Shown here piece after piece: positions 44,811 through 52,125 of a stretch of 61,524 nucleotides of DNA. The stretch's first letter is position 1. Each line of letters begins with the position of its first letter. Source of the stretch: Tannerella forsythia. GTDB lineage: Bacteria; Bacteroidota; Bacteroidia; Bacteroidales; Tannerellaceae. A model generated the notes under the pieces. That model worked only from the letters and a program-made list of their open reading frames with translations. It searched no databases and had not been told where the DNA came from. The stretch is from NCBI RefSeq assembly GCF_001006485.1, contig NZ_JUET01000075.1, positions 1 to 61,524 of the forward strand, in the 5' to 3' direction. The translations under genes and the position numbers were made by a program.

Positions 44811-47112
44811 TACTGGTTTTTCTATTTCTATAGCTAGCCCTAACGGAATTGAACCGGTATGAAATATTCAAACTCACTCCTGAAAAATCCTGTTCCTCTA
44901 TTTCTTTGGAAACTATCCCCGACATTTCCCTCAATCTATAAAGCTTATTGTCAAGGAACAAATTCTGTAGGGTAAAATCGAAAGTGAAGTTCTTAAAGCT
45001 TTTTGAAAGCATAACATTATAATTCCATCTCCTAGAGAGGTCTAGGAAGAGATTGTTACTCCTAGTAGAATAGCTAGCAAAGAGGCTAGAACGCCAACCT
45101 CTCCCAAGATCAATATAGTGCTCACTCGTAAGTCTGATCATTGGGCGGTTATATGAATGTCCATGATATTCTACAAACTGCTTTGTACAGTTTAGGCCTA
45201 TTGATGGAGAATAAGGGCCAAACGAATCTTTCCAATTTAAACCGAAAAAAAACATAGAGTAATTGGGGATATTAATCACACGCTTCAATACAACATTCTC
45301 GTTGGATTCATGCTTCGTCAATACTGTTGCTGTGGTGTTTTGTATATAATTACAGCTCAGATTAAACGAGAATTTCTTATACGTACCGATGAGTTGTACT
45401 ACATCTTTTGTTTGATTGAGCAAAAAAGGATTTCCTTGCTGGTAAATATATTGATTCTCAATAATCACAAAATTATTTAAAGAGGAGTATGCAGGTCTGT
45501 TGATGTTCATCCTATAAGATAGAGTCATCTGAAAGTCCTTCTCAAAATAGGATAAAGAAAGGGTTGGACTCACAAAATGAGGAGAGGACTTTTGAAAGGT
45601 GGGTTTTATGCCGTTCTGTATGTAAGACGACATTTCATATTCATAACGTAACCCTGCATACAACGACATTTTTTTCCATTTAGTCCTTAAGTCCAAGAAT
45701 GAAGCCAAAAGGGTTTGCTTGTTTTTTATATTTGAATTTGCAACATCTGTCGTTAATCCCTCTTCATTTTTAAGAAGGCTATTCCTATTGAAGCTAACCG
45801 TCATCTCGGTACCATACCCCAGCATTACGCTTTTTATTGGGGTTTGAAAAGACAACATTATAGAGTTCATGGCAAAACTTTGCTTGCCTGTAGTCTCTAT
45901 AGATGATGAAGTTTCAATTTCATCGTACGAAAAAAGTTTGGTACTGCGTCCAAAGAGAAACTCATCAGTAACATTCACGCTTGTTTTCCCAATCTTTCCG
46001 TTGTAATACAAGCTAGAAGTTGATTTATATGGCTTTGTGTTTAACTGAGATGAAAATGGAGTATTCAATTGTTCAACCCCATTCTCTGAATGTATTAGAC
46101 CACTTGAATGGATATCAAATTTCGCATTCCCTATATTGAAATTAGAAATAACACCTATATTGGTCTCTTTCGATGGGGATAAGTTCAAGTTAAATCCTCC
46201 TATAAGGAAATCACTCTGGTTGATTATATTTGCAGTACTAGAGGTTTCTGATAAACTGCCATCATTACTCAAAGCATAGTAATCGCTACTTCGATTTGAC
46301 ATACCTGTATGACTATAACCAACATTAAAGTTCCAATAAGTTCGCTTGTTGCTTTGTGAAACATTGCCCCCCGAATATGTGCTAAGTTTATTTTGCATTA
46401 AGGCATATTGAGAGACCGATAAACTTGTGCTGTTGTGTTTTTTGATAGTATTTATCTTAATCACAGATTTAGTGGAGGCCTTATATTGAACTCCTGGTGT
46501 ATTAATAACTTCGATACTTGCAATATCTTGAGAACGTAATTGTTGTAGAATGCTAGCGTCTTGCACCTTTTGTCCATCAAGATAAAGTGTCGCATCACCG
46601 CCAGTCCCCAAAACAGAATAGGAGCCCCCACCTCCTTGAACAAAAGGTATCCGATTCAATAAATCGTCCATAGAACCACTGTTCTTCAACGAAGGAACAG
46701 CCGCAACATTGGCGATAAAAGCTCCATCCTTCAACGAGAATACTCTACGTTTCCCTATGACCGTCACCTCTTGAAGATGTTCAACATGGGGCTTTAATAA
46801 CAAACGAGCATTTTCTCGGGGATATGAAGCCAATGGTTTAATCAGACTTTCATATCCAACAGAAGTAACTTTTATCAATTGAGGAAACTGCCCTTCAATC
46901 TTCTTTTGCTCTAAGTTAAAAGAATACATCCCATTTTCGCTAGTAACACCTCCTGCAAGAAAAGAAGAATCTTGAGATAGTATAATCACATTAGCAAATT
47001 CGATAGGAACTCCAGTCTCTTCGGAAAGCACTTGTCCTGAATACAATACCTGTGAAAAAACCAAGGGTTGAGATATAAAGCAAAAAAATGCTGCAACTAA
47101 TAAGTTCTTCAT
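44791..47112 (-). CDS. TonB-dependent receptor-like outer membrane beta-barrel protein
   Basis: A 773-residue outer-membrane protein. After the signal peptide (QPLVFSQ) come a carboxypeptidase-regulatory-like domain (LYSGQVLSEETGVPIEFANVIIL), a plug (NSGSMDDLLNRIPFVQGGGGSYS) and a barrel with repeated aromatic strands, ending LNISYRFNSVRASYRN. It belongs with the outer-membrane beta-barrel family that resembles TonB receptors. In this cluster it may export or import the mature peptide, or serve in immunity. No SusD partner. Confidence 0.83.
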   Translation of the reverse strand: MKNLLVAAFFCFISQPLVFSQVLYSGQVLSEETGVPIEFANVIILSQDSSFLAGGVTSENGMYSFNLEQKKIEGQFPQLIKVTSVGYESLIKPLASYPRENARLLLKPHVEHLQEVTVIGKRRVFSLKDGAFIANVAAVPSLKNSGSMDDLLNRIPFVQGGGGSYSVLGTGGDATLYLDGQKVQDASILQQLRSQDIASIEVINTPGVQYKASTKSVIKINTIKKHNSTSLSVSQYALMQNKLSTYSGGNVSQSNKRTYWNFNVGYSHTGMSNRSSDYYALSNDGSLSETSSTANIINQSDFLIGGFNLNLSPSKETNIGVISNFNIGNAKFDIHSSGLIHSENGVEQLNTPFSSQLNTKPYKSTSSLYYNGKIGKTSVNVTDEFLFGRSTKLFSYDEIETSSSIETTGKQSFAMNSIMLSFQTPIKSVMLGYGTEMTVSFNRNSLLKNEEGLTTDVANSNIKNKQTLLASFLDLRTKWKKMSLYAGLRYEYEMSSYIQNGIKPTFQKSSPHFVSPTLSLSYFEKDFQMTLSYRMNINRPAYSSLNNFVIIENQYIYQQGNPFLLNQTKDVVQLIGTYKKFSFNLSCNYIQNTTATVLTKHESNENVVLKRVINIPNYSMFFFGLNWKDSFGPYSPSIGLNCTKQFVEYHGHSYNRPMIRLTSEHYIDLGRGWRSSLFASYSTRSNNLFLDLSRRWNYNVMLSKSFKNFTFDFTLQNLFLDNKLYRLREMSGIVSKEIEEQDFSGVSLNISYRFNSVRASYRNRKTSNESKRF

Positions 47113-47139
47113 AATTGACGCTATTCGTTGTTAATCAAA

Positions 47140-47802
47140 TCATTTACTCCTTGCTATACTATAGCTGATCGGATTTATCTCCTTGTTGATGTAATTTGAT
47201 ATTGTTATAAAATCTTTGAAATCAGATGGACTCCACATGGCAGTCGCATAAAAAGGGGTTTTGTAATCCTTCCCTTGTATAACGTAGATAACAGAAATAT
47301 CTCCAAAATAGTCCTTGATGATCATCCTATTTCTTCGCTTTACCACATATACACTTCTAGAAAAAGACCAAGAATCATTCATATGTGAAAGCGTGTTGGT
47401 TGGAATATCTAGATACGTGCACACCCACTGATCTGATTCGAAATCGAATTGGTATACATATCTAGCATCTAATTGGCAGTTGTTCTTATTTTTTACAATG
47501 ATAAAATCCTGTGAAACTGCAATAACAACATTTTGGGCTGAATTGCATTCCTGCAAGATCGTGGAAACATGCACCTCCAACTCCTCTGACAATCGGTCTT
47601 TTTTAAAGGTTAATCTCTTCTCTTTAAGATTCAATGCAGAAGGATTTATTTTCAGTATAGGTAATTCATTATTTTCAATAGAATTATTTTCTGCCCTTAC
47701 AACAAATCCTTCAGCAAAAAGTAATTTTCGGTATGTTACACATGAAGACACAATACCCACAAGTAAGCACACAAAGACCGATAAAATCACACATTTCTTC
47801 AT
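47140..47802 (-). CDS. putative lipoprotein in the RiPP cluster
   Basis: A 220-residue protein whose signal ends VGIVSSCVTY, a lipobox with Cys at residue 21. The rest is a beta-rich domain without recognised family (FESDQWVCTYLDIP, MIIKDYFGDISVIYVI). Between the SPASM maturase (7 bases downstream of it) and the TonB-type receptor, it could be an immunity protein, a surface receptor for the peptide, or an assembly factor. Function unknown. Confidence 0.55.
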   Translation of the reverse strand: MKKCVILSVFVCLLVGIVSSCVTYRKLLFAEGFVVRAENNSIENNELPILKINPSALNLKEKRLTFKKDRLSEELEVHVSTILQECNSAQNVVIAVSQDFIIVKNKNNCQLDARYVYQFDFESDQWVCTYLDIPTNTLSHMNDSWSFSRSVYVVKRRNRMIIKDYFGDISVIYVIQGKDYKTPFYATAMWSPSDFKDFITISNYINKEINPISYSIARSK

Positions 47803-47809
47803 AACTTCA

Positions 47810-48802
47810 TTACGGTTTATATGAACATTTTAATGGTTTGGAGTATATATTCTCAGGTTCATGCAGAAAGCAACGGCAATCAAGGCAAGCATATCTAAAC
47901 TCACAATCTTGACATTCGTCCACCATATCCTTGGTTAAAGACCAATATTTCCTAAATTCTGGAGAATTAAGTATGTTTTTTAGTTGTAGTGCACAATCGT
48001 CAAGCAATCCATAACAAGTAGGCATTTCTGGACAATTTTTGATCTCTCCTTGCTTCCCGATGTAAATCTTACGATATAGACAATTATTGTGATTTTTTGA
48101 TTCAGTATATAATTGAGTTTGAGCTCGCATTTTCGTTTCAGAAACACAACCACACATGTTGCAGGCATTCATCGGGAATTTCTTTAAATGGACGCTTAAA
48201 TCACTGCCGACATTAAAGACCTTGCTCTCTTTCTCTGAGTATAAAACAAAAGAACACACTCTGCCATTTCGCTTTTTAAACTCCCTGAAATCCAATGAGT
48301 TTAATTCATCTAAGCAATTACAATGAATTTCTATAGACCTCACAGTTGAATCTGCAAAAGCCATTATATCGGGTTCCATAAAATCCAATTTTACTGGATA
48401 AAAATATCTAAGGCTTACGGCTGCACAAGAAACTATACTGAGTTTCTCTGCCAAACTTTTCATAGAATAAGAGGAATCTGCTCCTCTATCTATGATTGCA
48501 TTTTCACAAACTCTCTCGGTATGATGTTCTGTACTTAGTGGGCGAAAAAAACAATCTTGGCTGGTTACTATACACAATTGATTTTTCTGGAGTTCATCTA
48601 CGAAAAACTTCTCTTGAGAACTAGAATTGTCAGTTGATATTTTCCAAATTCCCATATTATCAGCATCTTCAAATACTGAAAGAAATTTATTAGGAAAACG
48701 ATAAATCCCATTTCTTTGTAGATCGTAAATACAAGAATTATTCCTTCCTTTTACAATAACACAACAAGGAGCCAATATGACGGTTTCTCTTTTTTCCTTC
48801 AT
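47810..48802 (-). CDS. SPASM-domain peptide maturase, grasp-with-spasm system
   Basis: A 330-residue protein. There is no radical-SAM CxxxCxxC motif at its start, but the C-terminal 110 residues are Cys-rich with SPASM-like spacing: ACNMCGC, LYRKIYIGKQGEIKNCPE, CYGLLDDC, CQDCEFRYACLDCRC and KCSYKP. This matches the partner of ATP-grasp ligases in the grasp-with-spasm systems known from Bacteroidetes. The likely role is to bind precursor peptide and iron-sulfur clusters and assist the modification. It starts 77 bases after the small 69-residue gene. Confidence 0.82.
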   Translation of the reverse strand: MKEKRETVILAPCCVIVKGRNNSCIYDLQRNGIYRFPNKFLSVFEDADNMGIWKISTDNSSSQEKFFVDELQKNQLCIVTSQDCFFRPLSTEHHTERVCENAIIDRGADSSYSMKSLAEKLSIVSCAAVSLRYFYPVKLDFMEPDIMAFADSTVRSIEIHCNCLDELNSLDFREFKKRNGRVCSFVLYSEKESKVFNVGSDLSVHLKKFPMNACNMCGCVSETKMRAQTQLYTESKNHNNCLYRKIYIGKQGEIKNCPEMPTCYGLLDDCALQLKNILNSPEFRKYWSLTKDMVDECQDCEFRYACLDCRCFLHEPENIYSKPLKCSYKP

Positions 48803-48879
48803 TTTTATACTGATTTCGCCCTAGTTAGTATCTTGTCTATCCGTATTTTAATACACTAAAGAGACATACACCTAATAGA

Positions 48880-49089
48880 TCAATCTATATCTGGAATTAT
48901 AATGTCTTTGAAGTAAGAAAACGACACATGATCTTTGTTATTATAGTAGGAGCAAGATAAAGACCTGTATTCAACTTTCATAACAGAGACCTCCTTATTT
49001 TCATCTATTTCTTCTGCAAGAAGAGCATTCAGAGAAAGTGAAGAGAGAAAATCTTTCTCCGAATTAAACCGCTCAAGAAATCTTTTCAT
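48880..49089 (-). CDS. small protein overlapping the ATP-grasp gene, unknown
   Basis: A 69-residue protein (MKRFLERFNSEKDFLSSLSL...YRSLSCSYYNNKDHVSF). ATG at 49087-49089 overlaps the last 17 bases of the ATP-grasp gene, so the two are translationally coupled. A single Cys and a Ser/Tyr-rich tail with terminal Asp are visible. It could be a second, leaderless substrate, a recognition protein or a modifier of the maturase; nothing in the sequence decides. Confidence 0.5.
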   Translation of the reverse strand: MKRFLERFNSEKDFLSSLSLNALLAEEIDENKEVSVMKVEYRSLSCSYYNNKDHVSFSYFKDIIIPDID

Positions 49090-50059
49090 GATATTCCTTA
49101 TCTTTTGCAATGAGAATATTTGCCACTTTTTCATGTAATCCATAATTACAGGAATAGTCAACCATTCCAAACTGACCTGTCGGGTTAACTTCTAGGAAAA
49201 TATACTCATTTTCTGGTGTTAATATGAAATCTATAGACCCCGTATTTAGAGACAATTCTGCCATAAGATCCACAACTTTGTCCTCAATATTCTTTGGCAA
49301 TTGAAATGGAAGAAATCTATTAGGATTGTCAAAATTATACTTTCGATAGTCTGTTTCTGTATTTTCGTCATCCTGAGACATTATAGCCATGGAAAAACAT
49401 TCTCCCATAAGAAAAAACACCCTAACTTCAAATTGTTTGGGGATGGCTTTTTGAACCATTGATGGGAGAAATGAATCTGGCATTTTACAAAGATCTTCTT
49501 CCTCTATCAATGTTGTATACATACTATAGTTCTTCCCCTTTGAATAAATTACAAGGGGGTCATAAATTGACTTCGATATAAGATCCCCCTCAATATTTCT
49601 AATCTCTATGAGTTTTTCTAGCCTATTTACAACATATGTAGCTGGAACTAAAAGCCCTACACGTTGTGCCTGTTTCAGAACTACAAATTTATTCAATGCG
49701 ATATTCCGTGGATCAGTTAGCCAAAATGAAGATCTAAAATAATACTCAAAAGCCTCTATAATTTTTGAGAACTCAGTAGCGATATACGATTGTGCTGTTG
49801 GCTCAAGAATTCGTTGCAGTTTCTGATATTGAGGACTTTTTCTAAAAAATCCAAACTTTCGGAACCAAACAGATCCAATCTTTTGAGGGTCAATAACACG
49901 ACCATTACACTCCAAGAAATCATCGTTTATGGAAAGTTTTATTGAGTCGTTCAATAAATCAAAGGAATTAACACGTATGCATTCTCCCCCCAATATCTTG
50001 ATGTGATCCATCACGATATCCGAGGAGTAATCTCCATAATTAGAAAGAATTAATACCAT
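49073..50059 (-). CDS. ATP-grasp peptide maturase, grasp-with-spasm system
   Basis: A 328-residue ATP-grasp ligase of the microviridin/graspetide type. SVWFRKFGFFRKSPQYQKL, TDPRNIALNKFVVLKQAQRVGLLVPATYV, the conserved VRVFFLMGECFSMAI and the metal-binding end SIDFILTPENEYIFLEVNPTGQFGMVD are characteristic. Such enzymes activate Asp or Glu side chains and join them to Thr, Ser or Lys side chains, making omega-ester or omega-amide crosslinks. The precursor gene lies 111 bases upstream in the same direction. Confidence 0.9.
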   Translation of the reverse strand: MVLILSNYGDYSSDIVMDHIKILGGECIRVNSFDLLNDSIKLSINDDFLECNGRVIDPQKIGSVWFRKFGFFRKSPQYQKLQRILEPTAQSYIATEFSKIIEAFEYYFRSSFWLTDPRNIALNKFVVLKQAQRVGLLVPATYVVNRLEKLIEIRNIEGDLISKSIYDPLVIYSKGKNYSMYTTLIEEEDLCKMPDSFLPSMVQKAIPKQFEVRVFFLMGECFSMAIMSQDDENTETDYRKYNFDNPNRFLPFQLPKNIEDKVVDLMAELSLNTGSIDFILTPENEYIFLEVNPTGQFGMVDYSCNYGLHEKVANILIAKDKEYHEKIS

Positions 50060-50082
50060 AAACGAAAATTACAAAAAAGAAT

Positions 50083-50176
50083 GCACAAGAGCAGACAGAA
50101 AACACTTCTATAGTAATTCTTCCATCCACCCTTGTGCAACTTTTAACGTTTAAGATTGATTATTGTAAAATCAATC
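50083..50176 (-). promoter_or_regulatory. inverted repeats between precursor and maturase genes, attenuator candidate
   Basis: GATTGATT (50154-50161) and AATCAATC (50169-50176) form a hairpin that ends at the precursor stop codon, and GCACAAG (50083-50089)/CTTGTGC (50131-50137) forms a longer one. Such structures after a precursor gene often reduce read-through so that much more precursor than enzyme is made. No long T tract follows, so a partial terminator or RNA-stability element is the inference. Confidence 0.5.
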
Positions 50177-50356
50177 ATTATGAATACCATCATCCCCATC
50201 ACAACCATTTCCATGTTCAGGGCAATCAGGATCATCGGGCTCTAAGGCCTCACTTTTTGGAGTCACTGTTACCGTGTGAAGAGTGTAACCTCCCTTCACA
50301 GCTTTCATCCCTTCATTGTTGATCTTCACAAGACCATCAAATTCATTTTTCTTCAT
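50171..50356 (-). CDS. RiPP precursor peptide with double-glycine leader
   Basis: A 61-residue precursor, likely substrate of the cluster. The leader (residues 1-23) reads MKKNEFDGLVKINNEGMK and ends AVKGG, the double-glycine cleavage signal recognised by C39 exporters. The 38-residue core has four Thr in its first nine residues (T25, T28, T30, T32), one Ser (S35), and ten acidic residues (E36, E39, D41, D42, D44, E47, D53, D55, D56, D61), plus Cys45 and Cys52. Thr/Ser nucleophiles followed by clustered Asp/Glu is what an omega-ester-forming ATP-grasp needs. It lies upstream of all the maturases. Confidence 0.85.
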   Translation of the reverse strand: MKKNEFDGLVKINNEGMKAVKGGYTLHTVTVTPKSEALEPDDPDCPEHGNGCDGDDGIHND

Positions 50357-50715
50357 AACACAGAACTAAAAAATATTTTCCCTACTCTTTTATTCGCCTT
50401 TTCGGGTTCCGGCTAGTTCCGAGAAAGTCTCACAATGAAACGGAGACTCCTCTTACGTGAGCGTAATGTACAAATTAAGGTTTAAATAACCAAATTTTCA
50501 CGCTGATTTTTTCTCGAATTGTCTCAGAGACAATCATAACTGCCTAATAATTAGCATGATAGAATTTATTGAGCCCTAATGTTTTTGCATACAACATTTG
50601 CAATTTCTTGCCTTATCCTTATTTTCCCTGACTTCTCTCTACTTGTAACTTTGTAATGTTTTCGCCTATATATTTGGTGTTCGATGATGAATTACTCACT
50701 CAATAACAAATAATT
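50357..50715. other. 359-base gap with a 17-base dyad
   Basis: AT-rich DNA between the divergent precursor and DUF3945-type genes. It contains the perfect dyad ATTGTCTCAGAGACAAT (50518-50534), a possible operator, and a rightward -7 box TAACTTTG at 50646-50653. No leftward -7 box was recognised for the RiPP operon. No gene is visible. Confidence 0.5.
50646..50653 (+). promoter_or_regulatory. -7 promoter box for the topB operon
   Basis: TAACTTTG matches TAnnTTTG, 62 bases before the start codon of the DUF3945-type gene. Confidence 0.55.
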
Positions 50716-52104
50716 ATGGAATCGAACAACTATGTATTGGTCTTGGAAGACCGCACAGAAGTGAAGAACGGACAGGAGGCTGGTAAGCTCTCCGTCGTTT
50801 CCGGGATTGACGAGAAGGGCAATCTCAAAACCACCGAAGCCAAAGCGACAAATCAGGCTTCGTTCTTGAAGTTCAACAGCAAGGACGGACTGCTGAAGAA
50901 CTTCATGGACAACTTTCTCAAACAGTTCAACGATCCGACCCGCTTCGGGCTGTACAAGGTCTTATCCAACAACGTGGAGCAAGGCGTGGACAATCTTCGT
51001 ACCATGCTCCAAAGCCGTGAGAAGCCCGAAAACAAGCAACAACTGGCAGAAATGGGCGTACCCTTTGAGGACTATCTGCCCCGACAGAAGAACGCCACTG
51101 CCATCGACCCCGAAAAGGTGGATTGGAAGACGCTCGACAGCCTCGGGCTGTCCCGTGAGCGATTGGAGCAGAGCAGAGAACTGGAGAAACTGCTCAACTG
51201 GCAGAAGAGTAACCTCGTGACGATTGCCGTACCCGTTGGTGACACCACCATCTACACCGAAGCCCGTCTTGCTTTCCGCACGGACGAGAATGGCAACATC
51301 GGCTTGGCAGTCCACTCCATGCGCAAAGAACCACAACTGGACTATCCCTATATGGGCTATAAGTTCTCTCCCGAAGAGAAGGAGCAACTCCTCACTACGG
51401 GTAATCTGGGCAAGACCATCGAGGTAACACCCAAGAATGGCGAACCTTTCTCTGCATACGTCTCCATTGACCCACAGACCAATGAGATTATTGCCTTGCG
51501 TGCCGACCGAGTGAACATCCCCAAGGAGATCAAGGGCGTAACGCTCTCTGATGCCCAGTACAAAGACCTTGTGGAAGGCAAAGCCGTGAAGGTGGAAGGT
51601 ATGACCGCCAAGAGTGGCAAGTCCTTTGATGCAACGCTTCAGGTCAATGCCGAGAAGAAAGGCATTGAGTTCATCTTTGACAATAGTCGCGGATTGAAGG
51701 AACAACAGCAACAAACCCAACAACAGGGTGCACCCCATAAGCTCTGCGGTCTGGAGCTTTCCGAGAAACAGCGTGAAGCCTTGGACAGTGGCCGCACGCT
51801 CTATTTGAAGAACATGGTCGATAAGGAGGGCAAGTCCTTCAATGCCTATGTCCGTATGGACAAGGAGCAGAACCGCCCCCGTTTCTATAAATGGAACCCG
51901 GACAAGAGTCAGAAGAATGGCAAGGTCGAAGCCGTGGCTGAAGAACACAAGACACAGGTAGCCGTGAATAACCACGGAAAAACCAATGAAGCCACCAAGC
52001 ACGTGAAAGAGCCTCTGAAGACGGGACAGACACAGCCCACTGCCGCCCAACAACAGAAGCAGGAGGAGAACAAGCAGAAGAAGTCTCGTGGACGTAAGAT
52101 GTAG
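50716..52104 (+). CDS. DUF4099/DUF3945-like protein of conjugative elements
   Basis: A 462-residue acidic soluble protein with recurring related segments: SPEEKEQLLTTGNLGKTIEVTPKNGEPFSAYVSID, then LSDAQYKDLVEGKAVKVEGM...GKSFDATLQVN and LSEKQREALDSGRTLYLKNMV...SFNAYVRMD. Three similar copies of an about 60-residue unit suggest a repeat fold. The last 60 residues are Gln/Lys-rich and disordered. It starts the topB operon typical of CTnDOT-like elements. Role not known; possibly a DNA- or topoisomerase-binding protein. Confidence 0.75.
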   Translation: MESNNYVLVLEDRTEVKNGQEAGKLSVVSGIDEKGNLKTTEAKATNQASFLKFNSKDGLLKNFMDNFLKQFNDPTRFGLYKVLSNNVEQGVDNLRTMLQSREKPENKQQLAEMGVPFEDYLPRQKNATAIDPEKVDWKTLDSLGLSRERLEQSRELEKLLNWQKSNLVTIAVPVGDTTIYTEARLAFRTDENGNIGLAVHSMRKEPQLDYPYMGYKFSPEEKEQLLTTGNLGKTIEVTPKNGEPFSAYVSIDPQTNEIIALRADRVNIPKEIKGVTLSDAQYKDLVEGKAVKVEGMTAKSGKSFDATLQVNAEKKGIEFIFDNSRGLKEQQQQTQQQGAPHKLCGLELSEKQREALDSGRTLYLKNMVDKEGKSFNAYVRMDKEQNRPRFYKWNPDKSQKNGKVEAVAEEHKTQVAVNNHGKTNEATKHVKEPLKTGQTQPTAAQQQKQEENKQKKSRGRKM

Positions 52105-52125
52105 CCTTTAATCCCTTTACCGATT

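Noticed and set aside
47810-48802. Radical-SAM enzyme for the SPASM protein
   Set aside because: No CxxxCxxC motif in the first 200 residues; only the Cys-rich SPASM-like C-terminal part is present.
50962-52053. 363-residue leftward frame opposite the DUF3945-type gene
   Set aside because: Shadow of a conserved gene; Cys/Leu-rich translation without motifs.
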